NCBI GenBank assembly: GCA_017407755.1 | Contig: JAFQVY010000019.1 | Location: 1 to 56,639, forward strand | Length of the DNA: 56,639 nucleotides | Direction of reading: 5' to 3' | DNA from: Clostridia bacterium | GTDB lineage: Bacteria; Bacillota; Clostridia; Oscillospirales; Acutalibacteraceae | In this document: piece after piece, positions 41,676 to 51,488 of the stretch | How the letters are laid out: each line of letters starts with the position of its first letter | Numbering within the stretch: the first letter of the stretch is position 1 | Notes under the pieces: model-generated | Databases searched by the model: none | What the model saw: the letters and a program-made list of their open reading frames with translations, nothing else | Told to the model about the DNA's origin: nothing | Translations under genes and position numbers: made by a program

Positions 41676-41701
41676 GCCGTTCCCACAGGAACGGCTTTTT
41701 C
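41676..41701. terminator. Terminator between convergent sigF and the polysaccharide operon
   Basis: GCCGTTCC (41676-41683)/GGAACGGC (41688-41695) with loop CACA, then TTTTTC on plus and TTTTAT on minus. Confidence 0.8.
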
Positions 41702-42889
41702 TTATCTTTTAGAGCCAATCTGCTCTAAGAAATCTTTTTCGTTTTGTGCTTTTGAAACGTCGGCAGTTGCAATTTGTTTAAGGTTTCTAAGCCCTGAGCG
41801 TTTGCCCGCTTTAAAAATATGCACACACCAGCCGACAGGCAGTAAATAAGGCTTTCCGTTAAAGAAGGGGTATATACGCCTAATTTCTCTGTAAGGAGGG
41901 AAAATGTGGCTTAAAATTACAGAAAATTTTCCTGCCTTACCCTTTTCATCAATAGACTGTCTTACCTCAGCATTTACGGTATCTTCCTTTGCCTGCTTGC
42001 CGAACACTCCGCCTCTGAAGGTGAATCTGCAAAACTCTTCATACACTTCTTCGCTCATAGGCTCCAAAGGCTTGATTTTACAGCCAAACCACCTTGAGCA
42101 AAGGAAAAGCACCGAGTCAAAAAACCTTTCAAGCTCACACTCTCTGAGAATTTCTCTTACTTTGTCAAAATCAAGACTATCCCCAAGTTTATTAAGCAAA
42201 AGGGCAATGTCCATATACATTCTTACACCTGCACCGGCAGTGTAGACGTGCTTTTCAATGTGGCTTATAAGATAGCAAAGATGAAGCTCGTCTTCGAATT
42301 CATAAGTCAGTCCGCTCAAGGGCTTTGTGTGCTCCCAGAAATTATTCATATACTCTGAGCCCTGTGTTTTTTCGGAATTGAGAGTGGTATGGAACTCATA
42401 TCGCTCAAGGTCCTTTTTATAAGCGTACACCTCGCCGCCGTCCATAAGCTCCCACTTATATCCTAAACTGCACATCAGGTTGTGGCTTTTTTCCCTTAAA
42501 TTCTTTGGAATAATTATGTCTATGTCACCGTATGTTCTAAGCTCCGGAACAGGATAAAACTCTTTAACCACCAAGCCTTTGATGACTATATGGGGAATTT
42601 TCTCTTGAGAGAGCCTTTCAAAAAGCTTTTGTGCATATACTTCTTTACGCACAAGCTGAGTAATGGTTTTGTCAAAAATAAGTGCAAACCTGTCCTCGGC
42701 ACTTATAATGTCGTTTTTGCCGTATTTTTGCAGAATATGACCTACAATACCGGACACAGACTGCTTTTTTGAAATCTCATAAAGCAACGAAGCATCATAT
42801 TCAGTTGTAATCTCAGGCTCACGCCCGTTAATAAAGGCTGAAAGAATTTCAATCAGCAATTTTTCGGTATTGTTCAATGTTTTTTCCAC
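41702..42889 (-). CDS. NTP_transf_5-family nucleotidyltransferase-like protein
   Basis: 395 residues. The core IPHIVIKGLVVKEFYPVPEL then RTYGDIDIIIPKNLRE (near 94-130), with GDIDI as the metal Asp pair, is the signature of the uncharacterised nucleotidyltransferases (PF14907-like) found in surface-polysaccharide clusters. DLERYEFHTTLN near 165 and ELHLCYLISHIEKHVYTAG near 205 also fit. Last gene of the operon; the transferred group is unknown. Confidence 0.7.
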   Translation of the reverse strand: MEKTLNNTEKLLIEILSAFINGREPEITTEYDASLLYEISKKQSVSGIVGHILQKYGKNDIISAEDRFALIFDKTITQLVRKEVYAQKLFERLSQEKIPHIVIKGLVVKEFYPVPELRTYGDIDIIIPKNLREKSHNLMCSLGYKWELMDGGEVYAYKKDLERYEFHTTLNSEKTQGSEYMNNFWEHTKPLSGLTYEFEDELHLCYLISHIEKHVYTAGAGVRMYMDIALLLNKLGDSLDFDKVREILRECELERFFDSVLFLCSRWFGCKIKPLEPMSEEVYEEFCRFTFRGGVFGKQAKEDTVNAEVRQSIDEKGKAGKFSVILSHIFPPYREIRRIYPFFNGKPYLLPVGWCVHIFKAGKRSGLRNLKQIATADVSKAQNEKDFLEQIGSKR

Positions 42890-44016
42890 CTATACAGTTT
42901 ATTTGCACTAACGCGTCTTATTTTTGCCGCTAAAGACAAACCGCAATATTTTGATATAAGCCTGTCAAATTCAAGCCTATACATATCTTTATAAAACCTG
43001 TCCTTTAGCGGATTAACCTTTGTAGGCACATTTAACGGCTTGTTTCTTTTTAGAACCTCCGGACTCAAGGCTTCGCTTATTAACTTATCCTTTACATTTG
43101 AATAAAGAACGTTGCCCTTTTCTGTGTTTATAAGCACAAGGCTTAACCCCCTGCCGTCACAGAGCTCTTTTTTGCTTGGAGAATCATTCCATGCATCCCC
43201 CAAGGTTATGTCGCTGACTCGCTTAAGCCCTGTAAAAGCACAGTTATTACAGCTGCTTCTAAGCGAAATATTGGTAACAAAGCTAAGCAAATAGGGATCT
43301 TCTGTAATATTCTTTCTGTAGCTTGTACCGTCAGTAAACTCAGCTTTCAGACTATACACGTGCCAGCCCTCTGTTTTGTCTCTGAAGGAAATGCTTTTAA
43401 ACTTCCTTCCTTTCGAAATAAAATCTCTGTACTTTTCAAACAGCAACGGAGACGATACCCCGTGACAAATGAAATCAACTGTGTAAAGAGTACCTGTATT
43501 TATATTATCGGTAATGTTTTTTAAAGCCGCAATCTGGCAAGGAGTACCCGAAAACAAAACTATTTTGCCGTTTTTAAGCTCATCTGCCGCCTTTTGAGCC
43601 GCTAATAAGAACTGACTTTGCACATATTTTGAACCGCGAATAAGCTTTAAGTCTTCCTTTTTGTCAATTTTTATATGGCAAACATTGAAGCCTTCATCAA
43701 AACCTGCACCAAAGACCACTCCTCCGTTCTGAAGCACATATTCTGACAAAACAGAAAATGCACCGCCAGAGGAGCTTGCTTCTACAATAGCTTTGTCTGC
43801 CGCTTTTGCGGCATATAGCTTAAAAACCCCGGTTGTTTCTGCAAAAGTACAAAGCGGACAAACCTTTTCGCATCTTTGACAATCAGAACACAAAGAACTG
43901 TTTACAACAGGGTGCAGAAAGCCGCAGGTATCTCTTGTTAATACAAGAGCACCTGTAACACAAGCGCTTACACAAGCACCACAGCCTGTACATAAACTAC
44001 TCTTTGGCAGCTCCAT
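42874..44016 (-). CDS. FrhB-like iron-sulfur oxidoreductase of polysaccharide clusters
   Basis: 380 residues from the ATG at 44016 (AGGAG 9 bp upstream; a GTG at 44022 is worse spaced). N-terminal ferredoxin-like domain with CTGCGACVSACVTGAL and CSDCQRCEKVCPLC, then FrhB/FdhB beta-subunit domains: EASSSGGAFSVLSEYVLQNG near 75, RGSKYVQSQFLLAAQKAADE near 128 and VLFSGTPCQIAALKN near 152, VDFICHGVSSPLLFEKY near 180. Such genes commonly sit next to a pyruvyltransferase in exopolysaccharide loci; the reaction is not known. Confidence 0.8.
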   Translation of the reverse strand: MELPKSSLCTGCGACVSACVTGALVLTRDTCGFLHPVVNSSLCSDCQRCEKVCPLCTFAETTGVFKLYAAKAADKAIVEASSSGGAFSVLSEYVLQNGGVVFGAGFDEGFNVCHIKIDKKEDLKLIRGSKYVQSQFLLAAQKAADELKNGKIVLFSGTPCQIAALKNITDNINTGTLYTVDFICHGVSSPLLFEKYRDFISKGRKFKSISFRDKTEGWHVYSLKAEFTDGTSYRKNITEDPYLLSFVTNISLRSSCNNCAFTGLKRVSDITLGDAWNDSPSKKELCDGRGLSLVLINTEKGNVLYSNVKDKLISEALSPEVLKRNKPLNVPTKVNPLKDRFYKDMYRLEFDRLISKYCGLSLAAKIRRVSANKLYRWKKH

Positions 44017-44018
44017 TA

Positions 44019-45530
44019 TCACTTTCTCCTTTTTATAATACCTGATATAAATGATTTTTCCTCTTTGTTAAAACCAAACCAGAAAAGACACACCAGAAGG
44101 GAAACAGTAAACACCGAACCCTTTATCAAAAGTCCTTTAAGATTTGTATCCAAAGTCAAAGCAAAAGGTAAACTTACCGCAGAAGCCAATAGCAATGAGG
44201 GCAAAATGCCCTTTAACACCTGAGAACATAAAAGCTTAAACTTTATTCCCAGAGTCTTAACATAGTATATGTTCATAACTATAACGGAGCCCGCAAGCGT
44301 AGCTATAGCTGTGCCTACAGGTGCACCGATTTCACCGAATAAATGCACCAACAAAACAGTAAGTCCGACATTAAACACCGCAACACCTGCAAGCACCACA
44401 GAGCGTACCAGGCGCTTGTTCATAGCGTCAAGCACAGAAACGATTACTCCGTTAAAATAAACTAAAAAGTAGGGTATCATTACAATTATAGCAATAATCC
44501 ACGAAAAAGCGTATTCTTCACCGACCCAAACATTTATAAAGTCTCTGCCGCAAAGCAAAAAACCGCATAAAACTGCACCGCTGGCAAGAGTTTGAACCCT
44601 TGAGGGAGCAATCATCGCTTTGGTTATAGCTTCTCCATCGGGCTTTTTTGAAGCAAACATTCGGCTGAATTTTGGTAAAAACACCGCCATTGCCGCCGTA
44701 GAAACTGACGAAAATACCGAAAAAACCTGCATTGCCACTGAGTAGCGTGTTGTACTTTCAGGGCCTATCATTATACCCAAAACAGTTATATCGACCTTGG
44801 TATTTACCTGATTGACAATAGATTGCAAAAAAACCGCAAGTGCAAATAATAATGACGAGGTAAATATCTCTTTATCAAACGAGTAAAGCTTCCACCTTAC
44901 CTTTAAGGGGAAAACCAAATAACAAACATTAAATATAAGCAATGCCACCGACAACACAAGGTCAACACCAACAATAATAACGCTGTCGGTTTTAAAGGAA
45001 AACAGCAAAACAATAAGAAAAGCCTTTAAAAAAGTTCTTAATATCTGCCAAAGATTGTTTACTGCAAATTTCTCATAGGCATTGATAACACCCTGAAAGG
45101 TTTGGGCTATAAGTGTAACAAACACGTTTCCTGCAACAAAAAGATAAAGTACCTTTGCTTTTTCGATTTGCTCAGTTGTCATACTGTTTGAATAGATGCT
45201 TTCTATAAAAGCATAAAGCACCATTGCCGCAATTAGTATTATCAGCCCCAATGTCGCAGTAATCACAAGACAGGTAGCGATATAATTTTTTTCGCTTTTT
45301 TTATCTTTATTGGCAAGTGCAATAGACACGTAACGAGTCATAACGGTGCCTGTACCGAAGTTTATCAGCACCAAATATCCTGCAAAAGACGACATCATCT
45401 GATAAACGCCGTATTCGCTGTCACCTAAACTTTTGATAAGAAAAGGCGTTAAAAATATGTTAACAGCAACAAGCAAAAGACTATTTGCATAGGAAAGTAT
45501 CATTCCTATTTTTCTCTGAGATTTTTGCAT
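44019..45530 (-). CDS. Polysaccharide flippase (Wzx-like, MOP superfamily)
   Basis: 503 residues, about 12-14 hydrophobic helices. Family pattern at the start: LTPFLIKSLGDSEYGVYQMM near 28, YLVLINFGTGTVMTRYVS near 52; a second half with similar helices and a short loop VWVGEEYAFSWIIA near 335. It would flip lipid-linked repeat units across the membrane. Confidence 0.88.
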   Translation of the reverse strand: MQKSQRKIGMILSYANSLLLVAVNIFLTPFLIKSLGDSEYGVYQMMSSFAGYLVLINFGTGTVMTRYVSIALANKDKKSEKNYIATCLVITATLGLIILIAAMVLYAFIESIYSNSMTTEQIEKAKVLYLFVAGNVFVTLIAQTFQGVINAYEKFAVNNLWQILRTFLKAFLIVLLFSFKTDSVIIVGVDLVLSVALLIFNVCYLVFPLKVRWKLYSFDKEIFTSSLLFALAVFLQSIVNQVNTKVDITVLGIMIGPESTTRYSVAMQVFSVFSSVSTAAMAVFLPKFSRMFASKKPDGEAITKAMIAPSRVQTLASGAVLCGFLLCGRDFINVWVGEEYAFSWIIAIIVMIPYFLVYFNGVIVSVLDAMNKRLVRSVVLAGVAVFNVGLTVLLVHLFGEIGAPVGTAIATLAGSVIVMNIYYVKTLGIKFKLLCSQVLKGILPSLLLASAVSLPFALTLDTNLKGLLIKGSVFTVSLLVCLFWFGFNKEEKSFISGIIKRRK

Positions 45531-45533
45531 ACC

Positions 45534-46709
45534 TTATTTCAAATACCTTTCCATAAGCACACCTGCCTGCTTCTCAACCGTTTTTACATAGTCAGGCATA
45601 AAGCTTTTATAATGAGCCTTAATTTTTTCTTCGTTCTTCATAATTACAGAAAATTTATTGTAAATATCAGCTTTATTTTCAATATCTTTGTAAGACAAAA
45701 CATAATCCTGGGCATTTCTAAAAATATCAGCAGCTATTCCAACCGACTTCATTGAATACCCTAACGCCAACGCGGGCACTTCGCTTGAATATGCCGCAAT
45801 AATCGAATGAGTCCTTGCGCCTACAAAAAACCGACATTTTGAAATTATGTATTTAAGCTCTGTGCAAGACAAATCAGCCTCAACAGCACATATTCTGTCT
45901 TTGTAAAAAGAAAGCTTTTTCAAAAGCTTTTTATGTAAAGCCAAGTCCCCTGAGCACTTCTGCACATTATAAACATGAGGAATAAAGCAAACATTCATAT
46001 CCGTTTCGTTAATGATTTTTTCAACAAGGTAGCATACAGCTTCTAAGGTTTTCTGACTGCTCACATAGCAGCTGACATTTATTCCCACAGTGTTGCCTTC
46101 AACAAATCCTTGTGGCAGTGAGGTTTTTTCTGTTTCAAGAGTAAATGCAGGGTCACAACAGCAAAGGATTCTGCTTTCATTAACGCCAACCTTTTTAAGT
46201 GCATTTACTGTCATACTTTCTCTTGCAACAATAACATCATATCTCAAAAGGTCTCTGATTACATCCTTGCCAAATCTGTCGGCTTCTACCGTGCACCCCC
46301 ACAACACAGAATATGCACCCTTTTTTTCGCAATACTTATTGAGTGCCATACTTACCGTGGGGGTAGAGTAGCAATATATATCTCCGCCGATATTCAAAAC
46401 AAGAGCTTCTTGCGAGATTTTACTCCAAAGCGTTTTTTGTATTATATTCTGACCTGCAAGCTTGCTTTTGAATACTTTCCGCACCGCCGCAGAAATAGCT
46501 CGCTGAGCTTTATTTTTGTATTCGCCATAGGGCAACAGCTCTGCTATTTTATCAATACCTCTTGCTTTATCCTGCACTGGAGCAAAGGTAGCCAGCATAG
46601 CTTTGTCTTCAAACCCTGCTTTATTAAAAATTCCTATAGTAGAACGGACTATTGCTTCGCAGCCTCTGTTATCGCTGCCTGTATGCCCGCAAAGAAAAAG
46701 CTTATTCAT
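45534..46709 (-). CDS. Polysaccharide pyruvyl transferase family protein
   Basis: 391 residues. FLCGHTGSDNRGCEAIVRST near residue 5, LNIGGDIYCYSTPTVSMALN near 118, VIVARESMTVNALKKVGV near 165 and CRFFVGARTHSIIAAYSSEV near 293 (RTHS-type motif). The family adds ketal pyruvate from PEP to sugars. It overlaps the preceding gene by 4 bp and sits beside the FrhB-like gene, its usual partner. Confidence 0.82.
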   Translation of the reverse strand: MNKLFLCGHTGSDNRGCEAIVRSTIGIFNKAGFEDKAMLATFAPVQDKARGIDKIAELLPYGEYKNKAQRAISAAVRKVFKSKLAGQNIIQKTLWSKISQEALVLNIGGDIYCYSTPTVSMALNKYCEKKGAYSVLWGCTVEADRFGKDVIRDLLRYDVIVARESMTVNALKKVGVNESRILCCCDPAFTLETEKTSLPQGFVEGNTVGINVSCYVSSQKTLEAVCYLVEKIINETDMNVCFIPHVYNVQKCSGDLALHKKLLKKLSFYKDRICAVEADLSCTELKYIISKCRFFVGARTHSIIAAYSSEVPALALGYSMKSVGIAADIFRNAQDYVLSYKDIENKADIYNKFSVIMKNEEKIKAHYKSFMPDYVKTVEKQAGVLMERYLK

Positions 46710-47857
46710 TTCTTATACCACTTGTTCTTAATAATTTCTGCCCTTGACATAGGGCCGCTTTCAAATTTAACGCTACTCTTGTTTTCGCTTTTTACAAACT
46801 CCATAAACCTCTGAGCGGCAAGCTTTGGGCAATAGTCGTCTTTGATGGTTTTTATGGCATTTTCTCCCAAAGCTTTTCGCAGATTACCGTCTTTTGCAAG
46901 CATTAAGAGCTTTTCGTTAAAATCCTTTTGAGAGCCGTATTTATATACTATGCCGTTTTTGCCGTCTTCAACAAGATAAGGCACCGAGCCTATGGCACTG
47001 CTTGCAAGCACGGCACAGCCTGAGCTCATTGCCTCATTAAGCACTGCTCCCCAACCCTCATAGAAATTGCTTGTAAAAAGGAAAACGTCGCTTTTGCTCA
47101 TAGCTTTTCTTACCGACTCAGGGGGCATAGAGCCTAAAAAGTTAACCTTATCGCGTAAGCGATATTTTTCACTTAAGGCTTTCAGCTTGTCAGATTCTTC
47201 ACCTTCGCCTATAAAATCAAGCTGAAAATCCACCCCGACCTTATTAAGAAAACGGCACGCCTTTAAGGCGGTATCAGCACGTTTCCAGTCTAACATTCTG
47301 CCTGTCCATAAAATTTTAAGCCTGTTATTATCCCGACTTTCATAACCGTCAGAAAAATCCACTTCAGGAAAATATCCCCATTTGTAGCACTTATCCAAGG
47401 GAAATCCTAAAAGCGACACATCGCGGGAAAGAAAGGCACCTAAACAAAGGATATAGTAGTTGTCCTTTGCATAACGGGTTGTGCGGTTTCTGATTTTTTT
47501 TGCAAGAGGAGGATAAAATCTGCGCCAAGCACCCTTTTTAAAAAATCTTTCAGAAGCCAAAAACGAAAGCTTGCCTTCCTTCATTCTAAGCTCAATATAT
47601 TTATCAGGACATGCTCCGAAAATCACCGCATCGGCATTTATAAGTATTTCTCTTATTTTTTTTGATGGGGTACTTTTGTCGTATGTTCTTATTACAAAGT
47701 CATACTGACAGTTCATATCGGCATAACCAAGGCTTAATCTATCACTTGGTATGGGTCTTGTTGCAATAAAATAAAACTCATCACAATTTTCCTTTAATTC
47801 ATTACAAAGCATAAGCTGATGATGGTTAAGAAAATTTGACACCATTACAACCGTCAA
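46706..47857 (-). CDS. Glycosyltransferase family 4
   Basis: 383 residues from a TTG at 47857 (GGGGGT 7 bp upstream); the GTG at 47866 overlaps that site. GT-B fold: VVMVSNFLNHHQLMLCNEL at the start, ILWTGRMLDWKRADTALKA near 198, NFLGSMPPESVRKAMSKSDV near 255 and FYEGWGAVLNEAMSSGCAVL near 280 with the EX7E motif. Retaining sugar transferase in repeat-unit assembly. Confidence 0.85.
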   Translation of the reverse strand: MTVVMVSNFLNHHQLMLCNELKENCDEFYFIATRPIPSDRLSLGYADMNCQYDFVIRTYDKSTPSKKIREILINADAVIFGACPDKYIELRMKEGKLSFLASERFFKKGAWRRFYPPLAKKIRNRTTRYAKDNYYILCLGAFLSRDVSLLGFPLDKCYKWGYFPEVDFSDGYESRDNNRLKILWTGRMLDWKRADTALKACRFLNKVGVDFQLDFIGEGEESDKLKALSEKYRLRDKVNFLGSMPPESVRKAMSKSDVFLFTSNFYEGWGAVLNEAMSSGCAVLASSAIGSVPYLVEDGKNGIVYKYGSQKDFNEKLLMLAKDGNLRKALGENAIKTIKDDYCPKLAAQRFMEFVKSENKSSVKFESGPMSRAEIIKNKWYKK

Positions 47858-47884
47858 AGCAGTCACCCCCGTTTACCGTTTATT

Positions 47885-48952
47885 TTAATTCCAATAAAAT
47901 TCATAAGTACCGTATTGCTGAGTAACCCTGTAGCAAAACAAAGCGATGCAAAGTCCCACTGAAATTGCCGTAGCAATTTTCCGCTCTGACATCAGCTTTT
48001 GTCTGCCCAAAACTGCAGGCAGCAATACCGCAATTACAGATGAAAAATAAAAGCTGATACGCTCCACAACCGTTGTGTTGTACCTTAAAGCATACAAACA
48101 AAGCCCAAATGTAAGGAGCTTGATTTCAAAGGAATACTCCTCTACAAAGGATTTATCATATCTCCACACAATATAGCAAAGAATAAGCGTGGCAATGTAT
48201 ATAAGAATGGGAATTAACCCTCCAAAAGCGTTTCCTCGGAATTGTCCTGCCTCATACACTCTGCCCATAACGTCATTTCCAAAATCAACAATATCGTCAA
48301 TAAACAGCAATATAACCAGTACTGACATTAAACAGAAAATGAAAAAACCTTTGCCGACCCTAAACTGTCTTATAATAAATACAACTACAAACACCCATGC
48401 GGTGGTATGAATGGTTGCCGCCAAAGCTATAGCAATCAAGCCCATGATATCATACAAAAAACTTCGTTTTTTCAAAAGCTCCAAAGCAACAAGACAAATA
48501 CAAATAGCAAATGCCTGTCTGAAGGCGGTCAGGAAAAATTGCCAAGGGCCAACACAAATATAAACAACTACCGCAAAAAAGATATTGTCCACATTTCTGT
48601 ACAGATACCAAAGAATCACTCCGTTACAAAAAGCCGCCTGAAAATATAAAATAAATCTGTCCCATGGCACAAGCCACGCTAAAATATCGTTTAATATTAA
48701 GTAGCCGTGCTCCATTGAATGGGTATCCAGAAGCTCATCTAACGGCAAAGCAATAGCCCTTCTATACCATTTAACATAACCGACAATGTCGCCGCTTGAG
48801 GCACTTAAGTCACTTCTGCTGCCTAAAACAAAAACAAGTATGCCGAAGGCTAAACCTAAAAATATTAGTTTTTTCTTTTTTTCGCCTAAAGCATCAGGCA
48901 ATATAAACCATATTGCAATAATGCTTCCCAGCATTAAAAGCCAAACTAACAT
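47885..48952 (-). CDS. EpsG/Wzy-like polysaccharide polymerase
   Basis: 355 residues with about ten hydrophobic helices, AAGGAG before the ATG. The pattern LGSRSDLSASSGDIVGYVKW near 43, a conserved RSDxxxxGDxxxY, is typical of EpsG-family polymerases; AFRQAFAICICLVALELLKK near 143 also fits. It would join repeat units outside the membrane. Confidence 0.82.
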   Translation of the reverse strand: MLVWLLMLGSIIAIWFILPDALGEKKKKLIFLGLAFGILVFVLGSRSDLSASSGDIVGYVKWYRRAIALPLDELLDTHSMEHGYLILNDILAWLVPWDRFILYFQAAFCNGVILWYLYRNVDNIFFAVVVYICVGPWQFFLTAFRQAFAICICLVALELLKKRSFLYDIMGLIAIALAATIHTTAWVFVVVFIIRQFRVGKGFFIFCLMSVLVILLFIDDIVDFGNDVMGRVYEAGQFRGNAFGGLIPILIYIATLILCYIVWRYDKSFVEEYSFEIKLLTFGLCLYALRYNTTVVERISFYFSSVIAVLLPAVLGRQKLMSERKIATAISVGLCIALFCYRVTQQYGTYEFYWN

Positions 48953-48972
48953 AAAAACTCCTTAAATTCTTA

Positions 48973-50157
48973 CTATAACCCTTTATATATATCCAGATAT
49001 TTTTCAAAACAACTAAGAGCTTTAAATTTCAACGCCTGTGCTCTGCAGTCTTCCTTGTTGATTGTGCCCTTCTTTACTTTCAAAACAGCTTCATAAAGCC
49101 CCTCTACATCTCCCTTTTTCACCTGATAACCGCTTTTTTCGCTTTGAGCTTCTGCAGAACCGCCTGAAATATAGGTAACTACAGGTGTGGCGCAAGAGAT
49201 AGCCTCTATATTAACCGTAGGGAAATTATCCTGCAAAGTAGGATTAACAAAAACATCTGCCATTGAATAAATCTTCGCAAGCTTTTTATCGTCTGATGTC
49301 CTTTTCAAGGGGATTATATTAGACGGTATGTTTTCGGGATTTTCTTCAAGGCTTAGTAAAACAATAACCTCGTCTTCTGAAAGCATTTCTGAAAGCTTTA
49401 AAAAAGCCTCTCCGCCTTTGTAGCTTTTAAAATTACTAACTATTCCTAAAATAACAAATTTATTATCTATACCCAGTTCTTTTCGTATGTCGGATACAAC
49501 AGGTGAAAAGACTTCTGTATCAATACCGTTGTGCAAAGCAGTAACTGGGTAGGCACCTAAAAACGACTTTTTTGTAAGGTCTCTGAGCCAGTTTGAAGGA
49601 GTAACAATATGTAAACGGGAAACTCCGTTAAAAAGCTCTCTTTTTGCCTTGTAGTTTTCTTTTGACCTGTCAAAAAACAAAGATATGGGATATTTCTTCT
49701 TAAGCTGACACTTGTAGCAGCCTGTTTTCCATTTTTCACAGCCCGCTATATCGAAATGTGCACAATGGCCTGTAAAAGCCCAACAATCGTGCAGTGTCCA
49801 CACCACGGGTATATCGTGCTTTTTAATGTATTCAAACAAAAGCTTTATATTTATATAATGACCGTGAATATTATGCAGATGTATAATATCCGGTTCAACC
49901 CTATCAATCCACTTAAGCAGCCTTTTGGTTGCCGTTTTATTGTAAAAACCATGCTTGCCGAAAAGCCTTGTTAAAAGAATATTTGCTTTCATATAAAGCT
50001 TTGAGCTCATAACAAAGATATTTTCGCCCTGCTCTTCGCTTTCACCGCAGGCAATATAGGGGTCTATGCCGTTTTCTCTTTGTATATCCGCAAGCTGCTT
50101 TACAATTCTGCCGGTGCTTTTTATAGGATAAACCGAATTTATCTGTAAAACTTTCAT
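48973..50157 (-). CDS. Glycosyltransferase family 4
   Basis: 394 residues from the ATG at 50157 (GGGAG upstream). VLQINSVYPIKSTGRIVKQL at the start, PDIIHLHNIHGHYINIKLLF near 85, VVWTLHDCWAFTGHCAHFDI near 110 with a CEKWKTGCYKCQ cluster, and NPTLQDNFPTVNIEAISCAT near 310 with EX7E-like motif. Typical capsule transferase. Confidence 0.85.
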   Translation of the reverse strand: MKVLQINSVYPIKSTGRIVKQLADIQRENGIDPYIACGESEEQGENIFVMSSKLYMKANILLTRLFGKHGFYNKTATKRLLKWIDRVEPDIIHLHNIHGHYINIKLLFEYIKKHDIPVVWTLHDCWAFTGHCAHFDIAGCEKWKTGCYKCQLKKKYPISLFFDRSKENYKAKRELFNGVSRLHIVTPSNWLRDLTKKSFLGAYPVTALHNGIDTEVFSPVVSDIRKELGIDNKFVILGIVSNFKSYKGGEAFLKLSEMLSEDEVIVLLSLEENPENIPSNIIPLKRTSDDKKLAKIYSMADVFVNPTLQDNFPTVNIEAISCATPVVTYISGGSAEAQSEKSGYQVKKGDVEGLYEAVLKVKKGTINKEDCRAQALKFKALSCFEKYLDIYKGL

Positions 50158-50158
50158 T

Positions 50159-51478
50159 TTATACTCCCTGCTCAGCCAAATCACAAAGGGTCTTTTTAAA
50201 GTTGTCTAAAATAGCCTTGGCGTCGTGGTTTCTTACTGCTAAGTCAAAGGCTTTTTTACCATATTGCTTAATTAGCTCAGGATTATCACAAAGCCTTATC
50301 AGGCTTGCCTCTATGTCTTTATAATCGGTAACAGTTATTGCCGCATCCTCTTTAATAAGGTAATCCATAGGCGCAATTTCCTTGCTTCCAAGTGCAAAAA
50401 TACATTTTCCGCTTTTAAAATAGTCGGTAATCTTTGTAGAAAAAGAAAGTCTTGCGGCGTTATAGTGCTTTTTGTCAAGGGACTCGGCAAAAACCAGCAC
50501 ATCAGCATTTTCCTGAATTTTCTCAAGCTCTGCTTTATCTACACTTCCCATAAAAGAACAGCCCTTCTGACTCATCGCCTTAAGAAAATCCTTATTAGGA
50601 CTTTGGGGTGCATAAACCTCAAAGCTTATCTTTACATCCTGCCGGTTTATTTTGGAAACTGCCTGAGCAATTTTCATAAGCGCCTTGTCTCTGCCGATAA
50701 TAAGCTTACCTGCATAAACCATTTTCAAAGGAGTATTTACCTCAGGCTCTTTAAACTCAAGGTTTGAAAAATCTATGGCTCTTGTAAGATACTCAGTGTC
50801 TTTTCCAAAAAGGGATTTGCACTCTTCTTTGGTTTTGGGTGCAATTACGAAAAGCTTTTGGCAGGATTTTATCATATCAATTGTTTTAGTTCTCAGCCAA
50901 AAGCGGTGTATGTAAGCAAAAAGATTTTTACCGCAGATTTTGTAGGAAAAATTATCGTCTGCAAGATAACACACCACCGGCTTTTTGGTGTATTTTGCAA
51001 TATAATTCTGAAGCCTCGCCATGTAAACCACAGGGTATATGGGCATAAACAAAACATCCGGAGAGACTTTGTCTAAAAACTCATCAAGCTCTTTTGTTTT
51101 CCACTTGCCCATTGCCCACACCAAATCTCTGCAAAGGGTCATAAACCAGCTATGGCGTTTTCTTGCTTTTTTGTATCTCTGCTGTTCTTTTTTAAGCTCC
51201 TTGTCTTCATTTGTGTCAAGGTTTTTGCTATTAAAAACAGGCTGTGCGGTTTTAGTTTGGCGCTTATAAATGCTTTTGATTATTGCATTCTCGTTAATCC
51301 GCAAAAACTCGTCGCAAACAGGTGTACAGGGCACACCTGCTCTGGTATATATCTGAGCAAGTCTGTCCTTTTCCCAGCATGCAAAAATCTCAGGCAACGT
51401 ACGTATTGCACTGTCGTCACGCCAAACATTTATGTTTACTGATAAAACCTTTGGCAAAGGCTTTTTTATCTCTGACAT
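50159..51478 (-). CDS. Glycosyltransferase (GT-B, group 1-like)
   Basis: 439 residues. VLSVNINVWRDDSAIRTLPE at the start, SPDVLFMPIYPVVYMARLQN near 135, LFVIAPKTKEECKSLFGKD near 212, MVYAGKLIIGRDKALMKIAQ near 250, LVFAESLDKKHYNAARLSFS near 325 and TDYFKSGKCIFALGSKEIAP near 348. Sugar donor unknown. It starts 10 bp after the fusion gene. Confidence 0.78.
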   Translation of the reverse strand: MSEIKKPLPKVLSVNINVWRDDSAIRTLPEIFACWEKDRLAQIYTRAGVPCTPVCDEFLRINENAIIKSIYKRQTKTAQPVFNSKNLDTNEDKELKKEQQRYKKARKRHSWFMTLCRDLVWAMGKWKTKELDEFLDKVSPDVLFMPIYPVVYMARLQNYIAKYTKKPVVCYLADDNFSYKICGKNLFAYIHRFWLRTKTIDMIKSCQKLFVIAPKTKEECKSLFGKDTEYLTRAIDFSNLEFKEPEVNTPLKMVYAGKLIIGRDKALMKIAQAVSKINRQDVKISFEVYAPQSPNKDFLKAMSQKGCSFMGSVDKAELEKIQENADVLVFAESLDKKHYNAARLSFSTKITDYFKSGKCIFALGSKEIAPMDYLIKEDAAITVTDYKDIEASLIRLCDNPELIKQYGKKAFDLAVRNHDAKAILDNFKKTLCDLAEQGV

Positions 51479-51488
51479 TTAATTCACC